Assembly (NCBI GenBank): GCA_900767005.1
Contig: CAAFXL010000390.1
Coordinates: 1 to 6,023, forward strand
DNA length: 6,023 nt
Reading direction: 5' to 3'
Source of the DNA: an uncultured Ruminobacter sp.
GTDB lineage: Bacteria; Pseudomonadota; Gammaproteobacteria; Enterobacterales; Succinivibrionaceae
Positions 5,945 through 6,023 of this stretch are shown one piece after another. Position numbers and translations under genes: made by a program. How positions within the stretch are numbered: position 1 is the stretch's first letter; every line of letters begins with the position of its first letter. The notes under the pieces were generated by a model. That model made no database searches. It was given only the letters and a program-made list of their open reading frames with translations, and had not been told where the DNA came from.

Positions 5945-6023
5945 TTACTTGATTTCATTTTTGCCCATTCCAAAATACTTTAACATCGCCTTTAATCCAA
6001 TTGAAACATCATATCTTACGCTA
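5945..6023 (-). CDS. 3' end of an unrecognised gene upstream of pilB (partial)
   Basis: From the right edge a minus-strand frame runs 25 codons to TAA at 5945-5947, ending in GLKAMLKYFGMGKNEIK. Purines fill the first codon position in 19 of 25 codons, strongly coding-like; the open plus-strand frame over the same bases has 13 of 29. I do not recognise the tail. It does not look like the end of nadC, the gene upstream of the pil-like cluster in E. coli, nor like a typical pilin C-terminus. It ends 140 bases before the pilB ATG, with no clear terminator hairpin, so some read-through into pilB is possible. Confidence 0.5.
   Translation of the reverse strand, partial: SVRYDVSIGLKAMLKYFGMGKNEIK

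Noticed and set aside
5937..6023. Plus-strand ORF starting MKFYLISFLPIPKYF and open to the right edge, with AGGG seven bases upstream
   Set aside because: Only 13 of 29 first codon positions are purines, against 19 of 25 for the overlapping minus frame, so the minus gene end is the better reading. It is not fully excluded because both run off the window.

Overview
This AT-rich window reads as ordinary chromosome from a gammaproteobacterium. The evidence is a XerD whose six catalytic residues fall within one position of the E. coli numbering, a pilB-pilC-pilD cluster of the Pseudomonas/Vibrio kind, TATAAT/TTGACA-type promoters and AAGGA ribosome binding sites. A small lipoprotein with a starch-binding-like fold, under a possible CRP site, would suit a carbohydrate-fermenting gut or rumen lineage such as Succinivibrionaceae. 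That placement is inference only.

Every complete gene is on the minus strand, so transcription runs from high to low coordinates. From the right: the last 25 codons of an unrecognised gene (5945-6023); an AT-rich gap with a promoter candidate; pilB (4089-5804), the pilus assembly ATPase; pilC (2849-4072), the inner-membrane platform protein; a hairpin with a T tract; pilD (1893-2780), the prepilin peptidase/methylase; a strong terminator; a promoter with a CRP-like site; a 154-residue lipoprotein (1180-1644); another strong terminator; and xerD (94-987) with its own promoter candidate. The first 75 bases may hold the tail of a convergent plus-strand gene.

PilB, PilC and PilD form the motor, platform and processing enzyme of one type IV pilus machine. 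PilD removes leader peptides from prepilins, and PilB drives subunits out of the membrane through PilC. No pilin gene lies in the window, and the coaE gene often found next to pilD is also missing. The lipoprotein and xerD look like independent transcription units that happen to sit downstream: each is bounded by a promoter candidate and a terminator, except that xerD has only a weak inverted repeat after its stop.

I found no new multi-gene system, CRISPR array, RNA gene or mobile element. The points most worth a second look are the terminator-like hairpin inside the pil cluster, the lipoprotein with its well-placed CRP-like site, and the unusual gene order.
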